Notes: generated by a model not told the origin, from the sequence alone. Counted from the stretch's first letter, positions 35,776-43,782 are shown. The stretch is DNA of 64,000 bases from Sphingopyxis sp. USTB-05 (GCF_023822045.1 NZ_CP084712.1:1488001-1552000), one strand, 5' to 3'. Translations and numbers: made by a program.

Positions 35776-35820
35776 TATTTAGAATATAATTGTATGTATT
35801 TGATATACTTTTCTAAATAC
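35775..35820. repeat. AT-rich inverted repeat at the left island end
   Basis: Perfect 10-base arms GTATTTAGAA (35,775-35,784) and TTCTAAATAC (35,811-35,820) separated by 26 AT-rich bases. It touches the left direct repeat. It could be a hairpin, a terminator or an integrase/excisionase binding site. Confidence 0.6.
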
Positions 35821-36095
35821 TGTTGCTGCTTGTTCGGTCCCACGCAAGTCTCCCTGCGCGTCTGAATTCATCATTCAGTCCGTAAAACCCATATGCCAGA
35901 TTACGCCATTGCTGTCTAACATTATCTATTCGTCGCCGGAGTGTTGTGACCGGAATTGTTAGACCTACATCGACCTGTGTAGTTCATTACAGCGGCAGTC
36001 GAATCCTCGCCCGTAGGTAATCATCGGCTGAGAGTGAATACGCTTCATATCTCGGCGGGGATGTCGTCACTTGCTTAACCGACGATTTAACCGGC

Positions 36096-38315
36096 ATGAT
36101 GGCGGATATGGCCGCCGACAAGACTGTTCCACCCGACGATATTAGCGAAGCCGCGATGGTGGCCGCCATACCCGGCTTTGGCCTTTCAAAACTGGCGGAA
36201 TATGCCCAACGCCTTGGACAAGATCCCGACCCTCGCAGCACGCTTCGGGAAACGCAGCAAGCGTTGCTCCGTTTTCTTGCGGTTCGCGAGCCCGCCGCTT
36301 TCCTAGCGCGCACCGGCCTTTATGTAATTGAGCAGAGCTCGCGGACTTCCACGGATATAATCTTTGAACAATCCGAGGCTGAACTCCTCCAAGGCCTCGC
36401 TCTCACCGTGGCGAACGCGCCCCCAGTACCAACTGCTCCCAACTCTTTGGTTCGCGGCTGGGACTTGGCGCAGCGCAATCTGCGCGCCTTCGCCAATGTT
36501 ACTGGCGAGACTATTGATCCGAACGATCCGATTACGCGCATCGTTGCCCAAGCAAGAGTTCAGACGCTCTACTATCGAAACTTCTTCAGCAGCGACGACG
36601 CCAAGGACATTTTGCCAACCCTGCTGCAGCCGCTTGATCGCCTGTCATTGGAACGTCTCGGCTATCTTCTTTCAGACCTCGCAGCGGCGTTGTTCGATCT
36701 CTTAGAGAAAATCGGGAGTCGTATCAGTGATTTCGATGCGGCTACGGAATTTTGGCACGGACGCGTCGACGAGGCCAAGCTTTCGGCGGTTCTGGAGGCG
36801 GTCCCGATGCTCAAGCGGGCTTGGCGCTTTTCGGAAGGACGTCCGACAGCCTCGCGAAGCCAATGCGCGTTCCAGCTTAGCGAAATGGCGTGGGCGCCGA
36901 TTTTTACTTTCTCCCAGAGCGAGCTTCGGCAGTGGTACGGCGACCCAATCGCTGAGGCGCTGACGCGCTTGTCGCTTCGGTTCGGTGACCTCGCGGAGTT
37001 TGATCTCGAAAAGCTGTACCTCGATAGTCCGGTCCGTGAACAACCATTTGTCCGGCTCGATAATGACGCGCTGTTCCTTCCCATACCCGGTCTGCTTGTC
37101 AGCTTTCCCTTTCTGATTATCGAACGCCTCATTCGTGGTGATGCGGCACTCGAAGCTTCATATTCCGCCGCGCGCGCCCGATATCTAGAGGATGCAGCTG
37201 AAAAGATTTTTCGAACCGCACTCCCATCAGCCAAAATCTACCATCCTGTGCGATGGAAGGATCCAGATACCGGCGCTGTGTTCGAAAACGATCTCTTCGT
37301 CATGCTCGGCAACCACATATTTCTGATCGAATCGAAGTCCGGAAAGGTCAAAGCAGCTTCGCGTCGCGGCGGCCCGGACAGCTTGCGAAAGAACTTTAAG
37401 CAGCTCTACGTGGAGCCCGGTATTCAGGCCCGTCGGCTAGAGGCCCTCTTGCGCAAGGGCTCCGAGGCGGCGAACCTCTTGCGCGACGGAAAAGGACGGC
37501 CGTTAGATATTGATCTATCCCGCCCCGTGATCGTCCACAGCTTCGGTGTCTGTCTCGAACATTTTGCGGCAATTACGAGCAATCGGGAGCAGTTCGAAAC
37601 GCTCGGCCTGATTGAGCCCGACGAACCTTGGTCTCCGATCCTGTCTCTCGGCGAGCTGAGAATGATCGCCGCTCATCTCGATACAGAGGTTTCATTCTTT
37701 CATTATCTGACCCGTCGCGCGACCATAGAAGAACAAATCAGCTTCCATGGCGATGAGCAAGATTTGCTATCCATGTACCTTGTTAACGGCTTCCAGCTTG
37801 ATGCAGACGCGCTCGCTGGCCGACAGGTTAGATTTGGCATGGCTGACGCGCCAGTGCGGGGGCCCAAGGTGGCGCGGGAGGACCGAACCGAATTTGCGAC
37901 GCCGGGTGTTGAGCTGCCATCCTCGTGGCGGCGGGTCGCCGCCGAGCTTTACGCCAGCGATAATCGTAATCGTTTTGATATGCTCGAAACGATCATGAAC
38001 CAGCATCCCGGGGCACTCGCCGGTCTTGAGAAGCGAGCGCGAAGTTACCGTTCTGGTGCGCGAGGTGGTGCCGATGACTTAGCTGTGATGCGCTACAAGA
38101 TCGGCGATCGCACCTTTGTCCTCGCGCAACTTCTAAGTAGGAAGCAGTTCGAGTCAGAGATGGACTGGCATGAACATGCTCGCGAGATCGCTGGCGGGCT
38201 TCAAAGTCAATTCGGCGCGACCGAGTGCGTCGTCGTGCTGCGGGCTCGAAAGTCGCGAGCGGCATTTGACGCGATCAGCTTCTTTCGCATGGTGAGGCGG
38301 CGCCGGTTGCCATAA
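36096..38315 (+). CDS. Large uncharacterised protein with a PD-(D/E)XK-like nuclease motif
   Basis: A 739-residue soluble protein I cannot place in a named family. The N-terminal 350 residues look helical (IPGFGLSKLAEYAQRLGQD; LGYLLSDLAAALFDLLEKIG). In the middle, IYHPVRWKDPDTGAVFEND is followed by LFVMLGNHIFLIESKSGKVK, giving D399, E412 and K414. This D-(12)-E-x-K spacing with hydrophobic strands is the signature of the PD-(D/E)XK nuclease fold. The C-terminal third ends in a basic RRRRLP tail. Lower GC and codon use fit acquired DNA. As the first gene of the island it may be a defence or DNA-processing nuclease; this is inference. Confidence 0.7.
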   Translation: MMADMAADKTVPPDDISEAAMVAAIPGFGLSKLAEYAQRLGQDPDPRSTLRETQQALLRFLAVREPAAFLARTGLYVIEQSSRTSTDIIFEQSEAELLQGLALTVANAPPVPTAPNSLVRGWDLAQRNLRAFANVTGETIDPNDPITRIVAQARVQTLYYRNFFSSDDAKDILPTLLQPLDRLSLERLGYLLSDLAAALFDLLEKIGSRISDFDAATEFWHGRVDEAKLSAVLEAVPMLKRAWRFSEGRPTASRSQCAFQLSEMAWAPIFTFSQSELRQWYGDPIAEALTRLSLRFGDLAEFDLEKLYLDSPVREQPFVRLDNDALFLPIPGLLVSFPFLIIERLIRGDAALEASYSAARARYLEDAAEKIFRTALPSAKIYHPVRWKDPDTGAVFENDLFVMLGNHIFLIESKSGKVKAASRRGGPDSLRKNFKQLYVEPGIQARRLEALLRKGSEAANLLRDGKGRPLDIDLSRPVIVHSFGVCLEHFAAITSNREQFETLGLIEPDEPWSPILSLGELRMIAAHLDTEVSFFHYLTRRATIEEQISFHGDEQDLLSMYLVNGFQLDADALAGRQVRFGMADAPVRGPKVAREDRTEFATPGVELPSSWRRVAAELYASDNRNRFDMLETIMNQHPGALAGLEKRARSYRSGARGGADDLAVMRYKIGDRTFVLAQLLSRKQFESEMDWHEHAREIAGGLQSQFGATECVVVLRARKSRAAFDAISFFRMVRRRRLP

Positions 38316-38329
38316 GCAAAGCCGCGATT

Positions 38330-38494
38330 TTGCAGTGCTGGTGGGGCGATTACTGGGGTGGCTGCGCGGACGCGCGCAGGGCGGGCGTGGCTCCGATTTA
38401 CCGGGGCGAACTGGGATACCGCGAAGGCTTAGACGCTGACGCGGACGGAGTAGCGTGTGAGCCCTACCGGGACAATAGGACAGAGTTTCAGTAA
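38330..38494 (+). CDS. Short ORF with an excalibur calcium-binding domain, possibly a fragment
   Basis: A 54-codon frame (possible TTG start at 38,330) that reads WGGCADARRAGVAPIYRG, then YREGLDADADGVACEPYR before the TAA at 38,494. This is a nearly complete excalibur domain: the two cysteines, the ARRAGVAPI core and the DxDxDGVACE loop are all present. There is no ATG and no strong ribosome site, and the frame continues upstream without a start until a stop at about 38,267 inside the nuclease gene. It may be a decayed remnant, or read from an alternative start. Confidence 0.5.
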   Translation: MQCWWGDYWGGCADARRAGVAPIYRGELGYREGLDADADGVACEPYRDNRTEFQ

Positions 38495-38556
38495 GTTTGG
38501 CCGTTTGCAGTCAAGCCGCTTTGCAACCACCGCAGCAGTTGAAGCGAGCCTTTTGT

Positions 38557-38847
38557 TCAACGGCCTGCCAGTGCAAGTTGAGAGAGCGGAACGCACTTTT
38601 CTCTCGCTACAAACTGTGTGTGGAGCGCTTCTGATGGCAGCATATATAGTATGTGTAGTGGCAAGGATTCCCCAGCGGAACGGAGCTCACTTTTGACCTC
38701 GGACAAATGCAAGCCGCCGGGACCGATGATGAGAATGTCGATATCCGCCCCGACCCCTGCTACGGTCGAACCGAACATGTAGGCCTCAAAATGCTCTAAC
38801 GACGGGCAAGACGCCAGGAGGTGGATCGCAACCTCGTTAGCCGACAT
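38557..38847 (-). CDS. Minimal nucleotidyltransferase (MNT-like), third gene of the HNH operon
   Basis: A 96-residue protein from the ATG at 38,847, whose A is shared with the TAA of the upstream gene (TAATG). It carries the polymerase-beta-type motif FEAYMFGSTVAGVGADIDIL: Gly26-Ser27, then D35-x-D37. The third acidic residue expected on a later strand is not obvious (LPLHILYM has His there), so activity may be altered. Size fits minimal nucleotidyltransferases that act as antitoxins or AMPylators beside HEPN partners; no HEPN protein is in this operon. A longer start at 38,883 is possible. Confidence 0.75.
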   Translation of the reverse strand: MSANEVAIHLLASCPSLEHFEAYMFGSTVAGVGADIDILIIGPGGLHLSEVKSELRSAGESLPLHILYMLPSEALHTQFVAREKCVPLSQLALAGR

Positions 38848-39485
38848 TATTCCCGCGCCAGTCGCTCTCTCAATTCGTTCCATAGCATCACCTCGCACCC
38901 CAACTCTCTTCCGGCTTCGTTCGCTTCGGGCTGCGGCGTGCCATTCGGATTGATGTTCCAGATGATGTCGACCGGTCCAAAACGATCCCACAACGTCCGA
39001 ACCTGATCAGCGGTCGGCTCGTAATCGGCTATCATCCCAATACGCAGTTCCTCGCCGTTCCTTAGCGTAACCCGGTGAATTCGGTCGAACTCCCGATCGA
39101 CGGTCACGACAGGGCCATATTGCCGAAGAAGCCGATCCGAGAATTTGTAGACCTTGTGCTGAGCGGAGTTGGCGTTGCCGTCGAGCACCGCCGAACCCAA
39201 TGTGCCGAAACTGCCCCAGCCTACCCGGTTCTCCTCGAGAAACCGTATCGCCTCGCCCTCCCACACACACTCCGCGCGGTAACCGCACAAGAAATCGAGT
39301 CCCTCGACGCTGTTCCGGTAGTCGACCGCAGTGGCCTCATCGACATTTGCGGCGGCCGTAATGGCCGCGACGACGTCGGGCCGATCCTCGGTTACGATCC
39401 GGATTACTTCACCGCCAAGATGCTCCGCCCGCGATCGACCTTCTTTCGCAAAATTGGCGAGCGCATATTTGACCTGCCAGTTCAT
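38847..39485 (-). CDS. Unrecognised protein, middle gene of the HNH-nucleotidyltransferase operon
   Basis: A 212-residue protein starting MNWQVKYALANFAKEGRSRA, with GAAGGAG upstream; its ATG overlaps the HNH stop (ATGA at 39,485-39,482) and its own stop overlaps the next start. No family is recognised. The N-terminal half appears helical (ITAAANVDEATAVDYRNSVEGLDFLCGY). The C-terminal half alternates strands and helices: YGPVVTVDREFDRIHRVTLRNG, then FGPVDIIWNINPNGTPQP and ELGCEVMLWNELRERL. No membrane segment or signal. Coupling at both ends argues that it works with its neighbours. Confidence 0.75.
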   Translation of the reverse strand: MNWQVKYALANFAKEGRSRAEHLGGEVIRIVTEDRPDVVAAITAAANVDEATAVDYRNSVEGLDFLCGYRAECVWEGEAIRFLEENRVGWGSFGTLGSAVLDGNANSAQHKVYKFSDRLLRQYGPVVTVDREFDRIHRVTLRNGEELRIGMIADYEPTADQVRTLWDRFGPVDIIWNINPNGTPQPEANEAGRELGCEVMLWNELRERLARE

Positions 39486-40174
39486 GCGAACATCTCCTTC
39501 ATCGACGCCGGAAAGCGGATGGCGCGACCGGAGACGCCGCATATGTGCCTCTCAGACAAGCCACGAACATGCTCCTGATACTCAGCGAAGGTGCGACGTT
39601 CCTCCTCCGTGGCAAGGCCGAGATTGGCCTCAATGATTGCCAAGGTGCGATAGTGGTTGGGCAGGATCACGCTTCTCATCCGCTCGTCCCACGCAGGAGC
39701 GGTGGCCGATTCCGGGTCATACTCAAAGTCCGAACCTTCCTCCGGCGCGAACTTCTCCCAAATGGCCCGGTTCTCGGCCATAATGCCGGCAACCGCAGCT
39801 CGCGCATGCTCGCGATCGTCGTAAGCCCGGATGCCTTGTTTGTGTGCCAGCCGCGCGAGATGATTGGCCTTCCAATCAAGGAGGACATTCCGCGGATAAG
39901 CCTCGGGATCCTTATCAATCTTCGTATGGCAGGTCGGACACAGCAGGATGAGGTTTTCGAAGGCATCGGGATCGAAGTCGTCCGCCGGTCGGTCGCCATG
40001 GCGCGGGCCTGCATCGCCATGCGGAATAACGTGCGCCATTTCGGCGATGTGCTTATCACCACCCATTTCCGCCGGAAACAGGGCTTCCAAGCAGTCGGGT
40101 TTCTGGCAGAAGCCCGCCGCATCCGAGAATAGGTGCAGTCGAGTTGCCGCCGGTATCGCCTTTCTTTCCGCCAT
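39482..40174 (-). CDS. HNH endonuclease, first gene of a three-gene operon
   Basis: A 230-residue protein. The N-terminal HNH zinc-finger nuclease is complete: C23/C28 (FCQKPDC), the AHVIPH motif with H48, N74 in FENLILLCPTCHTKID with C79, C82 and H83. The GPRHGDRP and DWKANHLARL stretches resemble the HNH subtype found in defence effectors such as Cap5. The C-terminal 110 residues are helical (HARAAVAGIMAENRAIWEKFAP) and are too short for a SAVED domain. It is followed with 4-base overlap by the unknown gene. A role as DNA-cutting effector is inferred. Confidence 0.85.
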   Translation of the reverse strand: MAERKAIPAATRLHLFSDAAGFCQKPDCLEALFPAEMGGDKHIAEMAHVIPHGDAGPRHGDRPADDFDPDAFENLILLCPTCHTKIDKDPEAYPRNVLLDWKANHLARLAHKQGIRAYDDREHARAAVAGIMAENRAIWEKFAPEEGSDFEYDPESATAPAWDERMRSVILPNHYRTLAIIEANLGLATEEERRTFAEYQEHVRGLSERHICGVSGRAIRFPASMKEMFA

Positions 40175-40376
40175 TCAAATTCCCCCCTCTTTTGCCGCCA
40201 CGCATATAGGAATGTCTGCTACCCGCGTCAGCATATGAAACTATTCTCGCGGCCAGCAATCCACGTCAGCTCTTCTGACTTTACGGGTTGGGAAGCCGGA
40301 ATGCGTCCTGCTCCAACTAGCGATAGGCCTTCCGCACGCGGTTTCGTAAGCAGATATTATAAAGGCGCGAAGCTGC

Positions 40377-40724
40377 CTAATCCCGCTCGAAGAGGGGAAT
40401 AGAGGAGTATTCGTTGGCCGCGCGCTCGCTGCGAGATTGCGGCCCAGACTTTGGGACTCTGCGCTGATCGCTGCGGGGTCGGATCGGCGTCGCCGTCCGG
40501 CTGGTAGAAGTTCCGCGCTGCCGCTCAATCAAGTTGCGAAGGCTTTCCGTCAAGACCAAGGTCGCGGTGCCCATCTTCACGATCTCGACATCGCCTCTCG
40601 CAATGAGCAGATAGAGTGAACTGCGACTTAGGCCCGTAAACCGACATGCGTCGGGTACCCGCATGCTGATGGGCTCGATTGCAAGTGGTGACGATGGTGA
40701 TGGGGCAGGGGACTGGAAAGGCAT
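40377..40724 (-). CDS. Excisionase/AlpA-like helix-turn-helix protein
   Basis: A 115-residue protein. Residues 17-70 form a MerR/excisionase-type DNA-binding unit: SMRVPDACRFTGLSRSSLYLL, then ARGDVEIVKMGTATLVLTESL. The tail is basic and rich in Ser/Arg (TSRTATPIRPRSDQRR), probably disordered. Small proteins of this type direct excision or regulate integrase genes in P4-like islands. It stands alone, about 200 bases upstream of the divergently regulated HNH operon region, on the same strand as the integrase. Confidence 0.8.
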   Translation of the reverse strand: MPFQSPAPSPSSPLAIEPISMRVPDACRFTGLSRSSLYLLIARGDVEIVKMGTATLVLTESLRNLIERQRGTSTSRTATPIRPRSDQRRVPKSGPQSRSERAANEYSSIPLFERD

Positions 40725-41339
40725 AAAGGCGCTCTCGCTGGAACGGTGGCGGGACGGCCGTAAGGGGCGCCGCCCCGTCGCGCTCGATTATCCAGATTTG
40801 TGCTGTGCCATTCCACACGACGTTTGTACGCCAACGCCTGTTTTCCTACGCCCGGCTGCCACACCTCGGCCGAATGGATACCTTTGATTGTCGCTGGACG
40901 GCTCGGCATACGGAAGGATCGCCACGCATTCTCGGACGCGGACGGAGTGCCGGTGATAGCGGCAATAGCCCAGAGGGCGGGGGCGCCAGGTCACCCCGGC
41001 GCCGGTTCAGCGTTGCCAATTCGCGCGCGGCTCATCCGCCCCTCGCGTCATTTTCATCCGCCATGTTCTTGTCCAGCGAGAGTGCGATGTGCAGCCTCGG
41101 AAAATCGCAGAAAAGCGTCAGTTTACGATAGCGAGGCAGCGCGCGCTGCCGGATCGCACCCTCGAAATGTGGCGGAAAAGCGCTATGCACCCGTGCGTAA
41201 GGTGTGTGATTATGAAATGTGGGTCCGATGCGTAGCATCGCGGCCCGAAAAATCGTGCGGGGCTGCGAAGAAAGCCTAGGGGCGATTGACCGCTTTGGGG
41301 TGGGCATGCGCGGTGCCCCCATTGGCAAAGCGCAGCATG
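40725..41339. other. Gap in the island without a convincing gene
   Basis: About 615 bases. Several short ORFs exist on both strands, but none shows a domain, a good ribosome site or consistent codon use; some may be remains of island genes. The minus-strand frame ending near 41,032 is the most coding-like but I cannot support it. Confidence 0.5.
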
Positions 41340-41759
41340 TTATGACGTGGTGGCACGGCCACTTTTGTCAGCATCGACAGATTCATTCGTTGACGATTCA
41401 GGTAAAGTTGCTCCCTCCCGTGCTTTTCCAGCCTTGATAGCTGCCTCCTCAGCATGTGTCGCGGAGACTTTGAGAACCTCAAGGAACGTCGTTCCAATTG
41501 AAAGCGGCACGTAAATGCAGACGAAAATCAGGCCGATCACCAGAGAGGCGCGTTCTGTGCTAAGTTTGCCCAGATCGGAATCTTGAAATCGCGACATATC
41601 GCGTAAAAGAAAGCCGCTAGTGACGAGACTAAAGCTCGAGACCGCTACAAGCGCAGCTTGGCCTTTATAGTCGAGTTCATTTAGATGATAATAGGATAGC
41701 CCAGCATACATCACTCCAACGAGGAGTGAAAGGCCGATCCCGACGGCAATTCTATTCAA
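41340..41759 (-). CDS. Small membrane protein of unknown function
   Basis: A 139-residue protein with three hydrophobic segments: IAVGIGLSLLVGVMYAGLSYY, QAALVAVSSFSLVTSGFLL and SLVIGLIFVCIYVPLSIGTTF. A hydrophilic C-terminal tail of about 40 residues follows (ATHAEEAAIKAGKAREG). No family is recognised. It lies 23 bases downstream of the 107-residue gene on the same strand, and the two may form an operon with the 108-residue gene. Confidence 0.6.
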   Translation of the reverse strand: MNRIAVGIGLSLLVGVMYAGLSYYHLNELDYKGQAALVAVSSFSLVTSGFLLRDMSRFQDSDLGKLSTERASLVIGLIFVCIYVPLSIGTTFLEVLKVSATHAEEAAIKAGKAREGATLPESSTNESVDADKSGRATTS

Positions 41760-41782
41760 CGATAGCCCCCCACAGACCGTTA

Positions 41783-42106
41783 TCAGGAAGGCCGATTATG
41801 GCTGTTGAGCCAAGTAAATCCTAGCCCGGTCAGAACGCTCAACCCCAATGCTGGCAAAGCGGCGAGGCCTGCTGTCGCTGCCGCCGCAAATGCTCCGATC
41901 ATTGCTGGCAACCCGTTCCGCACTAACGAACTTTTCGCAAAAGGGTGACGCAGTTCAGGGACTTCAATTGTTGCCGCCGCGCCGGGTGCGATTTCGGCGA
42001 ACTCAAAGTGAACAGCCGCTGGCGGGACTCGGTATGAATGGGCCATATGATTCTCGGCAGGCGCGTCACCTAGCTCTGGGAGCGATGTCAATTTTTGTTC
42101 AATCAT
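41783..42106 (-). CDS. Small protein with a Gly/Ala-rich hydrophobic C-terminus
   Basis: A 107-residue protein: a soluble N-terminal part (MIEQKLTSLPELGDAPAENH; IAPGAAATIEVPELRHPFAKS) and a C-terminal hydrophobic hairpin (LPAMIGAFAAAATAGLAALP, then ALGLSVLTGLGFTWL). AAGGTAGCC precedes the ATG. No known family. The Gly/Ala-rich hairpin recalls membrane-inserting small proteins, but there is no leader-processing site or export gene to support a bacteriocin. Confidence 0.55.
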   Translation of the reverse strand: MIEQKLTSLPELGDAPAENHMAHSYRVPPAAVHFEFAEIAPGAAATIEVPELRHPFAKSSLVRNGLPAMIGAFAAAATAGLAALPALGLSVLTGLGFTWLNSHNRPS

Positions 42107-42207
42107 GGTGGCTACCTTTCATCAAAGATAGGCGAAGGCAAAGGTTGCTTCAAGCCATTCCGTGCGGTTCTCGTGATCCGCATTCGATCCATCGTGATAA
42201 GGATAGA

Positions 42208-42534
42208 TCATCCTTCTGCGTATGCGTCCTCATAGTCGGGGTCGTACCGGTCGCATTCGCGAGGAAGACCGTCGCCGTTGAACATCTCTTCGGGGTCCGT
42301 CTTCATCATCTGCTCGCCGAGCAGCTTGCAGACGGCTTTGTGATCGCGTTTGAGATCGCTCCGGTAGCTCATTCCTTGCAGCAGCAGATAATAGGCTAAG
42401 GCAATGGTGACGATGTACGCTTCGCGGGACGGCTCTTTGCCTTTGATCTGGAATCGAAGAAACAGGAAAAGCCCGGGGCCGAAGGCGACGACCAGCGGCC
42501 AAAACCCCAATATTTCTGTCCAAATCCGTTCCAT
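42208..42534 (-). CDS. Small membrane protein of unknown function
   Basis: A 108-residue protein starting MERIWTEILGFWPLVVAFGP at 42,534, with GGAGG 7 bases upstream; an ATG 21 codons earlier is rejected on that ground. Two hydrophobic segments (LGFWPLVVAFGPGLFLFL and AYIVTIALAYYLLLQGM) are followed by an acidic tail (CDRYDPDYEDAYAEG). No family recognised. It is divergent from the DUF2726 gene, 93 bases away. Confidence 0.62.
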   Translation of the reverse strand: MERIWTEILGFWPLVVAFGPGLFLFLRFQIKGKEPSREAYIVTIALAYYLLLQGMSYRSDLKRDHKAVCKLLGEQMMKTDPEEMFNGDGLPRECDRYDPDYEDAYAEG

Positions 42535-42627
42535 AGGTTGACCTCCGCCGCGCCCGCTAGCGCGACTTATATGCGCAAGCGGGAAATTCTTTTGCATCGA
42601 GTCTAATCGAAGTAGAAATAGCTCAAT

Positions 42628-43500
42628 ATGCTCCGACTGCTAAACCGCCATGAAGAGGTCGTCTTCGATCACATTTCCGAAGTCGGGAATAGGTACGGGC
42701 TTTCGGTTTACCCGAAGGTACGGGTTGCCGATGTGATAAATCTCGATGCCGTGGGCATCGACTTTTCACATAAATCATTCGGATTGCGGGCGCATTTCGA
42801 TTTCACCATTTCGCGTGGATACGACCCGCTTTATGCCGTTGAATTTGACGGACCAAGTCACCTTACGGATGTGCAGCGTGAGCGCGATGGAAAAAAGGAC
42901 AGGCTTTGCCAACTGAGCGGCCTGCCGATCCTTCGAGTGAACAGCCGCCACATAACCCAAGATTTCGGCGAGCTGACATTACTCGCATGGATCATGGAAA
43001 CCTACGAGATGCAGTGTGGCTTTTACGAAGCGCAGGAGCGCGGGCAAATACCTTTTGATGAACCATTTGATCCATTCAATTTGATGACGATGCAGGACGG
43101 CAAATTCGTTCATCCGCTTTTTCTCAGCGAGAGCCATCGTCGGCAGATGCGGCTGCTAAAAGAGAGCGGCCGACTGCAAGATTTTGCTTCGTCCGGCATA
43201 ATTGCGGATAGTATCGACGGCACCATGCGCGGGCTCGAATTCATCCGCGTCAGCCCAACACATGGCCTTCGCGTAGAAACGGCGATGCGAGCGCAACAGT
43301 TTCCAATTCTGTTTAGTGACCTTCTCGGCGAAATTTTGGTGATCCAATTGATGGAGCGAATCGCTGCATACCTTGCCGGCGAGATATCCGCCGAGCCGCT
43401 CGTTACTATCGATCAGCGGATTAAACATATCCAAGCGAAATGCAGGATGCGATGCAGTCATTCGGTCAGCAGCCTAGCTCGTGAACAGGCGGCGACTTAG
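42628..43500 (+). CDS. DUF2726-like protein with a nuclease-type core
   Basis: A 290-residue soluble protein. The region 23-115 follows the DUF2726 pattern: GLSVYPKVRVADVINL, then RAHFDFTISRGYDPLYAVEFDG with PSH, and DRLCQLSGLPILRVNSR. D58, E72 and D74 are placed like the acidic residues of restriction-endonuclease folds, and H78 follows. The C-terminal 180 residues are unassigned. It is followed by an 86-residue gene 21 bases downstream. Together they look like a two-gene unit; a DNA-cleaving or DNA-binding role is inferred from the fold only. Confidence 0.75.
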   Translation: MLRLLNRHEEVVFDHISEVGNRYGLSVYPKVRVADVINLDAVGIDFSHKSFGLRAHFDFTISRGYDPLYAVEFDGPSHLTDVQRERDGKKDRLCQLSGLPILRVNSRHITQDFGELTLLAWIMETYEMQCGFYEAQERGQIPFDEPFDPFNLMTMQDGKFVHPLFLSESHRRQMRLLKESGRLQDFASSGIIADSIDGTMRGLEFIRVSPTHGLRVETAMRAQQFPILFSDLLGEILVIQLMERIAAYLAGEISAEPLVTIDQRIKHIQAKCRMRCSHSVSSLAREQAAT

Positions 43501-43521
43501 ATCGATCAACAAGGAAGGGAA

Positions 43522-43782
43522 GTGCGTGTGAAAGACGATGGATATGCCGATGCCGCGGATCGTGCATGGAGCTTCAGCGGTAGTCTCATTTCCGGGCTGA
43601 ACCTGTCCGCGACAATGATGACAATTCTCGTCGCGAAGGGCGTTCTTACCAAGGACGACGCACTATGGGCAATCGACGAGGCTGCGGCCAGTTCGGCGAA
43701 CATGGATTTGCCCGAGCCATATGCCAGCGGGATCGCGGGCACTTTCGCTCGCATCCGATCATCGTTTGATATGGCGTTCTAA
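43522..43782 (+). CDS. Small partner protein downstream of the DUF2726 gene
   Basis: An 86-residue protein that opens at a GTG (43,522, or the in-frame GTG at 43,528, which is better spaced from AAGGAAGGGA). The sequence (AWSFSGSLISGLNLSATMMT; VLTKDDALWAIDEAAASSAN) is mildly amphipathic helical and not clearly membrane spanning. No family recognised. Spacing suggests co-expression with the upstream nuclease-like protein. Confidence 0.6.
   Translation: MRVKDDGYADAADRAWSFSGSLISGLNLSATMMTILVAKGVLTKDDALWAIDEAAASSANMDLPEPYASGIAGTFARIRSSFDMAF

Larger units (their letters stand above)
35591..36095. other. Gap spanning the TonB promoter and left end of the island
   Basis: About 505 bases without a convincing gene. 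The first 170 should hold the receptor promoter. From 35,761 the DNA becomes clearly AT-rich and contains the left direct repeat, a 10-base inverted repeat, and presumably the promoter of the 739-residue gene. Confidence 0.6.

Noticed and set aside
39482..40174. Reading the HNH gene as Cap5 of a standard CBASS operon
   Set aside because: There is no SAVED domain after the HNH part and the nucleotidyltransferase is too small to be a CD-NTase.
40800..41279. 159-codon plus-strand ORF in the island gap
   Set aside because: Composition unlike neighbouring genes (many Cys, Arg, Pro), no ribosome site and no family.
41783..42106. Bacteriocin precursor
   Set aside because: No double-glycine leader, transporter or modification gene nearby; the hydrophobic tail alone is not enough.
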